From the NCBI RefSeq assembly GCF_003336425.1, contig NZ_QEIO01000028.1, forward strand, positions 1 to 48,907: DNA of 48,907 nt, in the 5' to 3' direction. Position numbers and translations under genes: made by a program. This DNA is from Marinitenerispora sediminis (GTDB taxonomy: Bacteria > Actinomycetota > Actinomycetes > Streptosporangiales > Streptosporangiaceae). Positions 35,686 to 43,151 of this stretch are shown piece after piece; positions within the stretch are counted from its first letter, which is position 1; each line of letters opens with the position of its first letter. The notes below the pieces were generated by a model. The model ran no database searches and had not been told where the DNA came from. It saw only the letters and a program-made list of their open reading frames with translations.

Positions 35686-36017
35686 CGCTACGCGGGCCCC
35701 GGAGAAGCGTTGGGCAGGGCGCAGCCGGGATGCCGTCGCCCTGGTCCTTCCCAGCGGCGAATCCGGGACCACCGCACATCCAGCGCCGGCCTGGCGGGTG
35801 CGCGGACGCCCGTCTGAACGCCAGCGCCCCCACCCGCCAGGTTCGGTGGGTGGGGGGGCGGCTGCGGCCGGACGGCCCCCAGGGGGGACACCGCCGTGAG
35901 TGTGGCGCCGGCGGGGAGACCGCCAGGACGAGCACTCCGGCGGGCCGTCTCGGTGGGCGGCGGTTACGCGGTCGGCCGCCCGCTGCCCCGGGGCAGGCCT
36001 CCCGGTGGCGGGGAGTC
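35686..36017. other. Intergenic region with competing hairpins
   Basis: About 330 bp between converging genes. CCTGGCGGGTG (35790-35800) pairs with CACCCGCCAGG (35831-35841). The same right arm overlaps CCCCCACCC, which can instead pair with GGGTGGGGG near 35848-35856. Probably terminators for the two flanking genes; no coding frame. Confidence 0.45.
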
Positions 36018-36389
36018 TCAGTAGACCTGCGGGGTGTACTGCGGGGCGGCGAAGGTGCCGCCGGTGGAGAACTGCATGCTCCGGCCGCTCGGGATGTGGT
36101 ACAGGGTGGTGGCCTTGTTCCGCCCGCCGGAGTTCCTGATCTGCACGTAGAAGTTCTCGCCGCCGTTGGTGCTCACGCTGGTGCACTGGCCGGGGCTGAC
36201 CACGTGGGTCGAGAAGCCGCCCCGGTCCGGGAAGTGCGCCGTGGCGGTGTAGTCGGAGGCGACGTTGCAGAGCCGGAAGGTGCCCGCGGCGGAGGCCGGG
36301 GAGGCCGCGGCGACGGAGAGGCCGAAGGTGAGGAGCAGGCCGACGAGGAGCGACGAGGCGATGGCCCTGCCCCTGCGGAAAGCTGACAT
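36018..36389 (-). CDS. Small secreted protein
   Basis: 123 residues. A clear Sec signal peptide (RRGRAIASSLLVGLLLTFG, cleavage after ASPASA) is followed by a mature domain of about 90 residues with two cysteines (FRLCNVASDY, GQCTSVS) that may form a disulfide, and beta-strand-like segments (FYVQIRNSG, TTLYHIPSG). GGAG 5 nt before ATG 36389. Secreted, function unknown. Confidence 0.82.
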   Translation of the reverse strand: MSAFRRGRAIASSLLVGLLLTFGLSVAAASPASAAGTFRLCNVASDYTATAHFPDRGGFSTHVVSPGQCTSVSTNGGENFYVQIRNSGGRNKATTLYHIPSGRSMQFSTGGTFAAPQYTPQVY

Positions 36390-37150
36390 GGCGTCTCCAA
36401 GACCGTAGGGGGCGCGGACCGGCCGGACGGGGACCGGTCCGCGCCGGTAGGTGTGACGCGCTGCAGTCAACCACACACGAACGGCCCGAAACAGGGATTC
36501 GTGTGACTTTTCCGCTGTCCTCTTGTGGCCTTGGTTGGATTTGGTTGGCCACGCTCGCCATTCGTCCGCGCGGGCCTCGCCGCCACCCCCTGGCAGCCGT
36601 GTCGAGAGAGGGTCCCCGGTGGACGGCCGCACCGTCCCCCTGGGGCCGCTCGGGAGATGGGTGCGGCGTCGGCCGCGATCTGGCGACCGCGTGGCCTCCT
36701 ACCGGAGACCCGCACCCGGCCGCGGTTCCGCTGGCGGGCACCCGGAACTCCGAGTCAGCGCGGAAAGCCGATGCGCCGCGCTGTGCCTCCGTCGCGCCGA
36801 ACCCAGCGCCAGAGCGGGGCTCTGCCCGGAGCCCGGATGTCAGGGGCGTTCCGGGCCCTGCTCCTTCCGTGGAGCCCACGACGGTCAGGAGATTCACGGT
36901 TCCCCCGTCCGCCGAGGCTGCGGTGGCGGGCGCCTCCGCACTCGCGGCCCCGGCCACACCACGAGTGCCGGCATGGACAGCAGCACCCAGATACATGGCG
37001 AGGACGGCAGCACGGACGCTCCTCGGACAGAAGGGACGCCACGCGGCGGAGGCGCTATGGGGCGATCGCCCGCCTGGCCGACGACGTGCCAACACGCGTT
37101 CGCGCGCCTGGTCAGCGGCGCCCGTGGTCGTGGCCGGGCTGGCGGACGGG
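36390..37150. other. Gene-poor region
   Basis: About 760 bp. Long open frames here have Arg/Pro-rich random-like translations and no ribosome sites. The first part (36480-36560) is AT-richer and should contain the promoter of the secreted-protein gene. I see no RNA gene. Confidence 0.4.
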
Positions 37151-37187
37151 TCGGGGCCCCGCCAGCGGGTCGCTGGCGGGGCCCCGA
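37151..37187. terminator. Strong hairpin downstream of the ferritin-like gene
   Basis: Perfect 17-bp stem (37151-37167 with 37171-37187) and 3-nt loop GGT, with CGGGGCCCCGCCAGCG as the core arm. Closest upstream gene is the minus-strand ferritin-like gene, ending 194 bp away. Confidence 0.7.
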
Positions 37188-37380
37188 GTGTGTCAGCTCG
37201 GGCCTGCCGTCCGTCGCGCCTCCCGGATTGCTCGCCGCTCGCGGTGGAGCTCGTCGGCGGCGGCAATGCCCGGCGCGCGCCGCCGGGACGGTGCCGAGGC
37301 CCGCGGGCGGTGCGTGTGCCGCCCGCGGCGCGCGGGCGATTCGGCGGGTGCGGCAGCGGGCCCGTACCCGGGCACGGTCC

Positions 37381-37869
37381 CTACGGCAGTTGGTTCCGAG
37401 CCTCCTCGAAGGCGCGGGCGTGGTCGGCCTCGTCCTTGGCGTTGTGCGCGAAGCGGGTGGCGGCCTCGGTGTCGCCCGCGGCTTCGGCGCGTTCGGCGAA
37501 GGTCGGATACATGGTCTCCGCCTCGTAGTGCTCGCCGGCGATGGCCGCGGACAGGTTGTCCCGTGTCGTTCCGACGAGGCCCGCGAGATCGGCCTCCTCC
37601 TTGAAGTGCTCGCCCAGTTCGACGTCGGCCGTCCGCTCGAACAGGTCGGCGACCGCCGGTAGGCCTTCCTGGCGGGCCTGCTCGGCGTAGAGGCGATAGG
37701 AGGCGTTCGCTAAGGCCTCCCCCCGCATCGACTGATCGAGGTCGGCGCGGGTCTGCGGACTCAGGTCGTCCGCAGCCAGGGCCGAAGCGGCGAACGCGCC
37801 GCCGACCGGCGTACCGAGAACGGCGGTGAACGCGCCGGTGACCAGCGCACGGGTCCAGAACGAATTCAT
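37381..37869 (-). CDS. Exported ferritin-like/rubrerythrin-type diiron protein
   Basis: 162 residues. Signal peptide (TRALVTGAFTAVLGTPVGGAFA, AxA site near AASALA) followed by a four-helix ferritin-like domain. The helices carry Glu and E-x-x-H ligands: SMRGEALANASYRLYAEQA, TADVELGEHFKEEA, GEHYEAETMYPTFAERA and KDEADHARAFEEA. The rubredoxin domain of true rubrerythrins is missing. Peroxide or iron handling outside the membrane is inferred. TAAGGAGGT precedes ATG 37869. Confidence 0.85.
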   Translation of the reverse strand: MNSFWTRALVTGAFTAVLGTPVGGAFAASALAADDLSPQTRADLDQSMRGEALANASYRLYAEQARQEGLPAVADLFERTADVELGEHFKEEADLAGLVGTTRDNLSAAIAGEHYEAETMYPTFAERAEAAGDTEAATRFAHNAKDEADHARAFEEARNQLP

Positions 37870-39138
37870 GAGTCGACCTCCTTACCTGGCATGACGCTCA
37901 CGCCCATTGCGGCGTCGGCTACCCGGCGAGGCAGGTGCGAACGGCCGCCCCGGTAAAACCGCTCCCGACTTACGGCGGCATCGGCAAACGGTTCAACACC
38001 CCCGTGGCCGTTTCGGCCCAAGAGCCAATTCGCGCGCCTGGCCGCTGGCGGCCCCGGACGGGAGCGGGCATGGGATCGCCGGCCCCCAGACCCGCCCTGC
38101 CGGCCAGCCGCCCCGCCAACCACCGCCGTTCCACCGGCGCGGACGTCCGCCGGTCTCCGACTTCCCGCGTCCGTCCCGCCAGAGCGGCCAACGATGGCGG
38201 GAGGCGCTCGGTCGGCGGACGAACCGGGGGTCACCTCGCGGACGACCTCGGGGGCGCTGTCACGCATCCCGAGCACCGTTGGAGGGGGAGAGGAGCGCCG
38301 AATGCACCCCTGCGCCGGAGCGGGCGTGGACGTGGCCATGAGAACCGCAACGGCGGCGTCGCGCCGAAACGTGATCGGCGGCGAATGGCGGCACTCCAGC
38401 CGTGCCCTCTGGCCCTTGAGGTCGGAAGGGCTGGCCTGAAAAGCTCCGCGGTTCCCGTCGTTCCCGGCGTGTGGGTGAGCATCATCAGCTCGTCGTCATG
38501 CGTCAGGCGCCGTCCGCCGCTGACCAGCCGTTTCGGGTCCGTCCGCTGGAGCGGCGCCCGCGCCGAACCGCCGGGCAGCGGGCCCGAGAGTATGACGGGA
38601 TGCCGACCCCGCTCGCGGCGGCGAGCGACCAGTGGGCAGCCGAGCGTGCTGGGCGATATCCGCGTCGCGAGCATGCCCGGTCCGGTCAGATCGGTGTCGA
38701 GTGGGCGGCTGAGGGGAAAGAGCAGCGGTTTCCCCAGTCCCGCGCTGCGGCCGAAGAGAGCGCCTGGGTCCGATTTCCCGAGACGCTTCCCGGGTACCGT
38801 TCTCCTGGTGCCGTAACCGGCCGTGGGCCGGAAATACAGTCCCCATGGCGCGGTGCTCGGGAAACGGGAGTCGGCGGGAAACGGGTGAGTCGGACCCGCT
38901 GGCCATATCCGTCCCAGAGGCCGAATGCGGACTTGTCGGCCACCATTTCCGGGGCCGCGGGTCCCGGTGCCGTGGCCGGTCCACCCCGGCCCCGGCCCGG
39001 CCGCCGAGCGGACCGCGCGATGGGCGGTGCGTGCGGCTGGCGGCTCGCCACTGCGGGCTCGCGTGCCGCCGGGACGATGGCGAGGCGCCGCCGCTCCAAG
39101 CCGGACGTGTCCCGCACGCCACCGGTGCGGATATCCGC
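37870..39138. other. Long noncoding stretch upstream of the Y RNA cluster
   Basis: About 1.27 kb without a credible protein gene; wobble bias disappears and frames are low in coding character. Many local stems can be drawn. CGTCCGCCG (38142-38150) pairs with CGGCGGACG (38213-38221) around CCCGCC/GGCGGG; GGGGAAA/TTTCCCC lies at 38713-38735; CCGGCC/GGCCGG lies near 38818-38832; CGGGT/ACCCG lies near 38882-38898. GGGAAA-type words recur between 38700 and 38890. It may hold further RNAs or a leader of the Ro60 locus, but I cannot define a unit with the Y RNA motif here. Confidence 0.4.
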
Positions 39139-39167
39139 GCGACATTTCCGATTCCGCCGTGTACGGT
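39139..39167 (+). promoter_or_regulatory. Promoter candidate for the Y RNA cluster
   Basis: GCGACA (39139-39144), exact 17-bp spacer, TACGGT (39162-39167). Transcription would start about 39174, which is precisely the first base of the outer stem of the first Y RNA. Confidence 0.55.
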
Positions 39168-39173
39168 GCTACT

Positions 39174-39294
39174 CGTTCCCTCGGTGCGCAGACGCGCGGA
39201 TACTTCGGTTCGACTCCGGCAGGAACCCCCGGGTCTCCTGCGTGCCCCATTCGGCGGGGCGTCTTCCGCGGGTCACTTCGAACTCGGGGGAACG
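39174..39294 (+). ncRNA. Y RNA A (Ro60-associated), reduced tRNA-like module
   Basis: 121 nt, predicted by hand folding. Outer stem CGTTCCCTCG (39174-39183) with CGGGGGAACG (39285-39294), 10 pairs with one T-G. Internal loop GTGCGCA (39184-39190) faces ACTTCGAACT (39275-39284). Inner stem GACGCGCGG (39191-39199) with CCGCGGGTC (39266-39274), one mismatch. Beyond it are three short arms in the order expected of a permuted tRNA: CGG-TTCGACT-CCG (T-arm-like), GCAGGA/TCCTGC (closed acceptor-like), and GCCCC-ATTCGGC-GGGGC (D-arm position). There is no variable arm. Less tRNA-like than the next two; it may serve a different partner. Confidence 0.65.
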
Positions 39295-39311
39295 TCGCAA
39301 CTTCATACGCA

Positions 39312-39447
39312 CCTCCCGGTGCGCAGGCAGCGGATACTTCGTTTCCGGAACGAGAGGATGCGGGTTCGAGTCCCGCCTGGTCGCGGTGCGACCGGTAGCT
39401 CAAGCGGACAGAGCGCTGTGTACCGCAGCCGATTCGATCTCGGGAGG
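39312..39447 (+). ncRNA. Y RNA B (YrlA-type) with circularly permuted tRNA mimic
   Basis: 136 nt. Outer stem CCTCCCG (39312-39318)/CGGGAGG (39441-39447); internal loop GTGCGCA (39319-39325) against GATTCGATCT (39431-39440); inner stem GGCAGCGG (39326-39333)/CCGCAGCC (39423-39430), extended by TAC/GTA. The module then runs: variable-arm hairpin TCGTT/AACGA (39339-39353); T arm GCGGG-TTCGAGT-CCCGC (39360-39376); acceptor stem of 8 pairs closed by GGT (39377-39395); T8 and A9 (39396-39397); D arm GCTC-AAGCGGACA-GAGC (39398-39414), whose loop carries A14 and the GG pair. This is a tRNA read from the variable loop round to the D arm, with no free CCA end, as described for YrlA RNAs. Confidence 0.82.
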
Positions 39448-39453
39448 AGCCTT

Positions 39454-39604
39454 CGTCGGGGCGCCCGGTGCGCAGACCGCGGTTACTTCATGGAACCAAA
39501 CGAGTTCCTCGCGGGTTCGAATCCCGCCACCGGTCCACCGGTGTGGGCGAGCGGCCGAAGCCGGTAGACCCGCGGTCGCCCCCTGACCTCGGGCGCCCCC
39601 GACG
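39454..39604 (+). ncRNA. Y RNA C (YrlA-type) with class II-like permuted tRNA mimic
   Basis: 151 nt, 6 nt after Y RNA B. Outer stem CGTCGGGGCGCCCG (39454-39467) with 39590-39604, 14 pairs and one bulged C. Internal loop GTGCGCA (39468-39474) against GCCCCCTGACCT (39578-39589). Inner stem GACCGCGG (39475-39482)/CCGCGGTC (39570-39577), 8 perfect pairs, then TAC/GTA. Module: variable arm GGAAC/GTTCC (39492-39508); T arm GCGGG-TTCGAAT-CCCGC (39511-39527); acceptor CACCGG-TCCA-CCGGTG (39528-39543); T8; D arm GGC-GAGCGGCCGAA-GCC (39546-39562). Three-pair D stem and long variable arm resemble Ser/Leu tRNAs. Confidence 0.82.
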
Positions 39605-39608
39605 GATC

Positions 39609-39636
39609 CGGCTCCTTCCCGCGCGGAAAGGAGCCG
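39609..39636 (+). promoter_or_regulatory. Hairpin enclosing the Ro60 ribosome site
   Basis: CGGCTCCTTCC (39609-39619) pairs with GGAA-A-GGAGCCG (39625-39636), 11 pairs with one bulged A, loop CGCGC. The right arm contains the Shine-Dalgarno AAAGGAG for the CTG start at 39642. It could block translation or act as a terminator of the Y RNA transcript; there is no U-tract. Confidence 0.6.
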
Positions 39637-39641
39637 TCCCC

Positions 39642-41210
39642 CTGTCCAAGTTCAACACCGCCGCGGCCCGGTCGGCCGGCCGCGGGCCGGTCGTCTCGGA
39701 GCGCGTGCCGTCCGGCCAGACCCACGAGGGCGGCCCCGGCTACGCGCGCGACGACAAGAGCGAGCTGTTCCTCCTGGCCGTGTCGAACATGGTCGGCGAG
39801 CAGACGTTCTACGAGGCCGCCGACGCCCGCGACGAGCGGTTCCGCGCCCTCGTCCACCAGATCGCCGTCGCCGACCCGGAGTGGCTGCTCGGCATGATCG
39901 GGTGGCTGCGCGGCACGGCGAACATGCGCTCGGCCGCGCTCGTCGCCGCCCTGGAGGGAGCGAGGGCCCGCGTGGCCGCCGGCGCGCACGGGCACTCCCG
40001 GCAGATGGTGGCCGCGGCCCTCCAGCGCGCCGACGAACCGGGTGAGGCACTGGCCTACTGGACGTCCCGGTACGGCCGGGCGATCCCTAAGCCGGTCAAG
40101 CGCGGCGTCGCCGACGCCCTCCGGCGGCTCTACACCGAGCGCGCGCTGCTGAAGTACGACACCGGGACCAGGGGGTGGCGGTTCGCCGACGTCATCGAGC
40201 TCGTGCACCCGGCCCCGGCCGCGGACCGCGCGGCCTGGCAGGGCGACCTGTTCGCGCACGCCCTGGACCGCCGGCACGGCCGCGACGCCGAGATCCCGGC
40301 CAGCCTGGGCATGGTGCGGGCGCGCGCCGAACTGGCGGCCGTCCCGGCCGAGCGGCGCCGCCGGGTCCTCGCCGAGGCCCCGGAGCGGCTCGCCCAGGCG
40401 GGCATGACCTGGGAGGCCCTGGCCGGATGGCTCCAGGGGCCGATGGACGCGGCCGCCTGGGAGGCGGCCATCCCGTCCATGGGCTACATGGCGCTGCTGC
40501 GCAACCTACGCAACTTCGACGAGGCCGGCGTCTCGGACGCCGTCGCCGAGCGCGTCGCGCTCCGGCTCGCCGATCCGGCGGAGGTGGCGCGGTCCCGCCA
40601 GCTCCCCATGCGGTTCCTGGCCGCCCACCGCGCCACGGCGTCCCTGCGCTGGGCCGGCGCGCTGGAGCGTGCGCTCGGCCACTGCCTGGGCAGCGTGCCC
40701 GCGCTGCCGGGGCGCACGCTCATCCTCGTGGACCAGTCCTACTCCATGAGCGCGCGGCTCTCCCGGCGGTCCTACCTGACGTGCTCGGCCGCCGCCCAGG
40801 TGTTCGGCGCGGCGCTCGCGCTGCGGGCGGAGCACGCCGACCTGGTGCAGTACGACGCCGTGAGCGAACCGGTCGCCGCCGGCCGCGGCGACGCCGTGCT
40901 GCGCGTCGTGGAGCGGTTCTGGGGGCCGCGCGGCGGCACCTCGACGGCGGACGCCGTGCGGCGGCACTACCGGCGGCACGACCGCGTGGTGATCGTGACC
41001 GACGAGCAGGCGCACCACGGCCAGGACCCGGCGCACCAGGTCCCCGCAGAGGTCCCGGTCTACACCTGGAACCTGGCCGGCTACCGCCACGGCCACGGTC
41101 CCAGCGGCGAGGGGAACCGGCATGTCTTCGGCGGCCTGGGCGACGCCGCGTTCGCCATGGTCCCGCTCATCGAGGCGGGGCGGCGCGCCGGATGGCCCTG
41201 GGAGTCCTAG
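39642..41210 (+). CDS. rsr: TROVE/vWA protein, bacterial Ro60 orthologue (Rsr)
   Basis: 522 residues. Ring-forming RNA-binding protein of the Ro60 family, which holds Y RNA and in bacteria tethers nucleases to structured RNA. The TROVE HEAT-like region (about 1-350) has THEGGPGYARDDKSELFLLAVSNMVGE, IAVADPEWLLGMIGWLRGTANMRS, YWTSRYGRAIPKPVKRGVADAL and MGYMALLRNLRNFDEAG. The vWA domain has an intact MIDAS: DQSYS (Asp364), Thr in GGTSTADAV, Asp in VIVTDEQAHH. Homologues usually begin M-S-K-F-N; the codon at that place is CTG (39642), 8 nt after AAAGGAG, and no ATG/GTG/TTG start fits upstream. No rtcB or rtcA gene is adjacent. Confidence 0.93.
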   Translation: MSKFNTAAARSAGRGPVVSERVPSGQTHEGGPGYARDDKSELFLLAVSNMVGEQTFYEAADARDERFRALVHQIAVADPEWLLGMIGWLRGTANMRSAALVAALEGARARVAAGAHGHSRQMVAAALQRADEPGEALAYWTSRYGRAIPKPVKRGVADALRRLYTERALLKYDTGTRGWRFADVIELVHPAPAADRAAWQGDLFAHALDRRHGRDAEIPASLGMVRARAELAAVPAERRRRVLAEAPERLAQAGMTWEALAGWLQGPMDAAAWEAAIPSMGYMALLRNLRNFDEAGVSDAVAERVALRLADPAEVARSRQLPMRFLAAHRATASLRWAGALERALGHCLGSVPALPGRTLILVDQSYSMSARLSRRSYLTCSAAAQVFGAALALRAEHADLVQYDAVSEPVAAGRGDAVLRVVERFWGPRGGTSTADAVRRHYRRHDRVVIVTDEQAHHGQDPAHQVPAEVPVYTWNLAGYRHGHGPSGEGNRHVFGGLGDAAFAMVPLIEAGRRAGWPWES

Positions 41211-41274
41211 CGCGGCGAGCCCGGTCCCGCCCGCGGATCCGCCGCGGCCGGGAGCGGGCCCCGGAGCGCGGCCG

Positions 41275-42804
41275 CTACGGGCGGGCTCCGGGGACGCGGC
41301 GCCAGGCCAGCAGCGCGCCCGCGAGGGTGGCGGCGACACAGGCCCACGCGAACAGGTCTCCCACCCTGCTGTAGACGGTGCGGACGCCCTCGACCGGGAC
41401 GTCGACCACCATGGAGCCGCCGCCCGAGGTGAAGTAGTCCGCCGCGGCGAGCGTGCGGCCGTAGGGGTCGACCGTCGTCGAGATGCCCCTGCCGACCGGG
41501 CGGACGAGGGTGAAGCCGCCTTCGACCGCCCGGAACATCGCCTTCTCGGCGTGCAGCTTCTTGATGGCCGCCCACTCGTTGGCCGGCAGCAGCACGATGT
41601 CGGCGCCCCCGGCCGCGGCCTGGCGCATGGTCGCGGGGAAGTTCAGGTCGTAGCAGATGGCGGTGGCCAGCCGGCCGAACGCCGTGTCGTGGAGCGGAGT
41701 CTCGCCCGACCCGGCGTCGTAGGGCTCCAGGACGGGGATGGGGTGCGCCTTGTCGTAGGTCCAGGCCGTCGAGCCGTCGGAGGTCACGAGGACGGCCTGG
41801 TTGCGCAGGTAGGGCGGCCGCTCGGTGTAGACCGACATCCCGACCTCGACTTGGATCCCGTACTCCCGGGCGACCTCCCGGACGCGGTCGAGCAGCTCGT
41901 CGCGGTGCGCCTCCAGGGTGAACGCCGCGGACTCGTTCCACACGACGAGGTCGGCGCCCGCCCGCGCCTCGCGGACGGTCCGGTCGATCAACTCGTCGTT
42001 GATGGGGGCGAAGTCGCGGCGCACCTGGTCGGGGTCGGCGCTGACGATCGCCTCCAGGGAGTCGTACTTGGCGAAGGCGGGGCTCATGTTCGCGTCGTAG
42101 CTCGCCTCACTCAGGGTGACACCGGCCGCCCGCACGCTCTCGGTCGGCGTCGGGGCGAGCGCCAGGCGGGCGCCGCCGGCCAGGACGACGCAGCCCAGCA
42201 CCGCGGTGCACGCCACCGCGGCCCGGAGGCCGGTGCGCCAGTCCCGCCCCGCGCCGAGTGCGTGCGCCGCCACGGCCGCGGCCCACGCGACGAGGAAGCT
42301 GACCCCGTAGACGCCGGTGACCGCGGAGACCTGGACGAGCGGGAGCGCGTCGTGCTGGGTCGATCCGAGGACGCCGTAGATGCCGCCGACCGGGCTCAGC
42401 GAGGTCTGGGCGAACTCGGCGGCGACCTTCGCCGCCGGGAACACCAGGGTGGACAGCAGGACCGAGCGCGCGGCGAGCCTGGGCGCGGCCAGCCGGTCCA
42501 CCAGGAACGGCACCACCTGCACGGCGCCCAGCACCACGGCGATCAGCAGCAGCGGCGGGGAGGACAGCTCGGCCCGCCAGAGCCAGAAGAGGACACCGGC
42601 TGTGGAGACCGCCCAGAGCCACACCATCGCGCCGCCGGGGCGTCCGGTGCGGGCGAAGTGGATGAGGAACACCGGGTACAGCCAGGCGGCCAGGGCGATG
42701 TCGGAGCCGGAGTGCGTCGCGAAGAGCGAGAGCACGGCGCCCACGAGCAGCCAGAGGTGTCTCCGGCGTCGCCCGGTCGGTGCGGTATCGGGGGAGGAGG
42801 CCAC
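41275..42804 (-). CDS. Apolipoprotein N-acyltransferase-like protein (Lnt/nitrilase fold)
   Basis: 509 residues. N-terminal half with about six to seven transmembrane helices, then a nitrilase-type domain with the full triad: Glu in LVVWNESAAF, Lys in TYDKAHPIPVLEPYD, Cys in LATAICYDLNFP; a final helix (FAWACVAATLAGALLAW) anchors the C terminus. This is the layout of Lnt, which N-acylates lipoproteins, and several lipoproteins are encoded nearby. GTG 42804 has AAAGG upstream; the longer frame is not coding. Converges with the Ro60 gene. Confidence 0.85.
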   Translation of the reverse strand: MASSPDTAPTGRRRRHLWLLVGAVLSLFATHSGSDIALAAWLYPVFLIHFARTGRPGGAMVWLWAVSTAGVLFWLWRAELSSPPLLLIAVVLGAVQVVPFLVDRLAAPRLAARSVLLSTLVFPAAKVAAEFAQTSLSPVGGIYGVLGSTQHDALPLVQVSAVTGVYGVSFLVAWAAAVAAHALGAGRDWRTGLRAAVACTAVLGCVVLAGGARLALAPTPTESVRAAGVTLSEASYDANMSPAFAKYDSLEAIVSADPDQVRRDFAPINDELIDRTVREARAGADLVVWNESAAFTLEAHRDELLDRVREVAREYGIQVEVGMSVYTERPPYLRNQAVLVTSDGSTAWTYDKAHPIPVLEPYDAGSGETPLHDTAFGRLATAICYDLNFPATMRQAAAGGADIVLLPANEWAAIKKLHAEKAMFRAVEGGFTLVRPVGRGISTTVDPYGRTLAAADYFTSGGGSMVVDVPVEGVRTVYSRVGDLFAWACVAATLAGALLAWRRVPGARP

Positions 42805-43151
42805 GGTCGGAAGGCCTTTCTCGGTCAGGGGAACTGGTCCGGGCCGCCGGTGCGGCCCGCCGAGAACACTAGGAACGCCGCTGCGCCGCGGCCATGAGGC
42901 CGCCCGCCCGACCGGATGCGGCTCCACCCCCGCCGCCGACTGCGGTGCGCCGCAGGACCGCGCTCCGGTGTCCGGCGCTCAGCCCCGCCCGCGCAGCCGT
43001 CCGACCAGGGGGAGGAGGCGTCAATCCATCAACACGTGTTGGTCTGTTGGTGTGGGAGCGCGGGCCGCTGTACCCGGGGCCGATGTGGGGAGAGTCGGAT
43101 GTCCGATATGGCGGACAAGTAGCTAAATAATCTACGTCGTACAGATCGCGG
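42805..43151. promoter_or_regulatory. Divergent regulatory region with two palindromes
   Basis: Perfect palindrome CAACACGTGTTG at 43030-43041 and inverted repeat TGTCCG-N6-CGGACA at 43100-43117, followed by the AT-rich word CTAAATAATC (43122-43131) that could supply a -10. These probably regulate the small gene at 43152, the Lnt-like gene, or both. Confidence 0.55.

Noticed and set aside
34900-37266. 788-codon minus-strand open frame
   Set aside because: Overlaps the lipoprotein and secreted-protein genes in the wrong frame; no start signal or motif.
38231-39403. 390-codon minus-strand open frame across the Y RNA region
   Set aside because: Arg/Pro/Gly-rich translation with no family resemblance, no ribosome site, and it crosses the structured RNAs.
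39388-39536. A linear tRNA with 5 prime acceptor GACCGGT near 39389 and 3 prime T arm plus ACCGGTC near 39511-39535, interrupted by about 95 nt
   Set aside because: The pairing is an accident of the palindromic ACCGGT. The acceptor strands each close perfectly with a local partner, giving two permuted mimics, and no anticodon arm exists.
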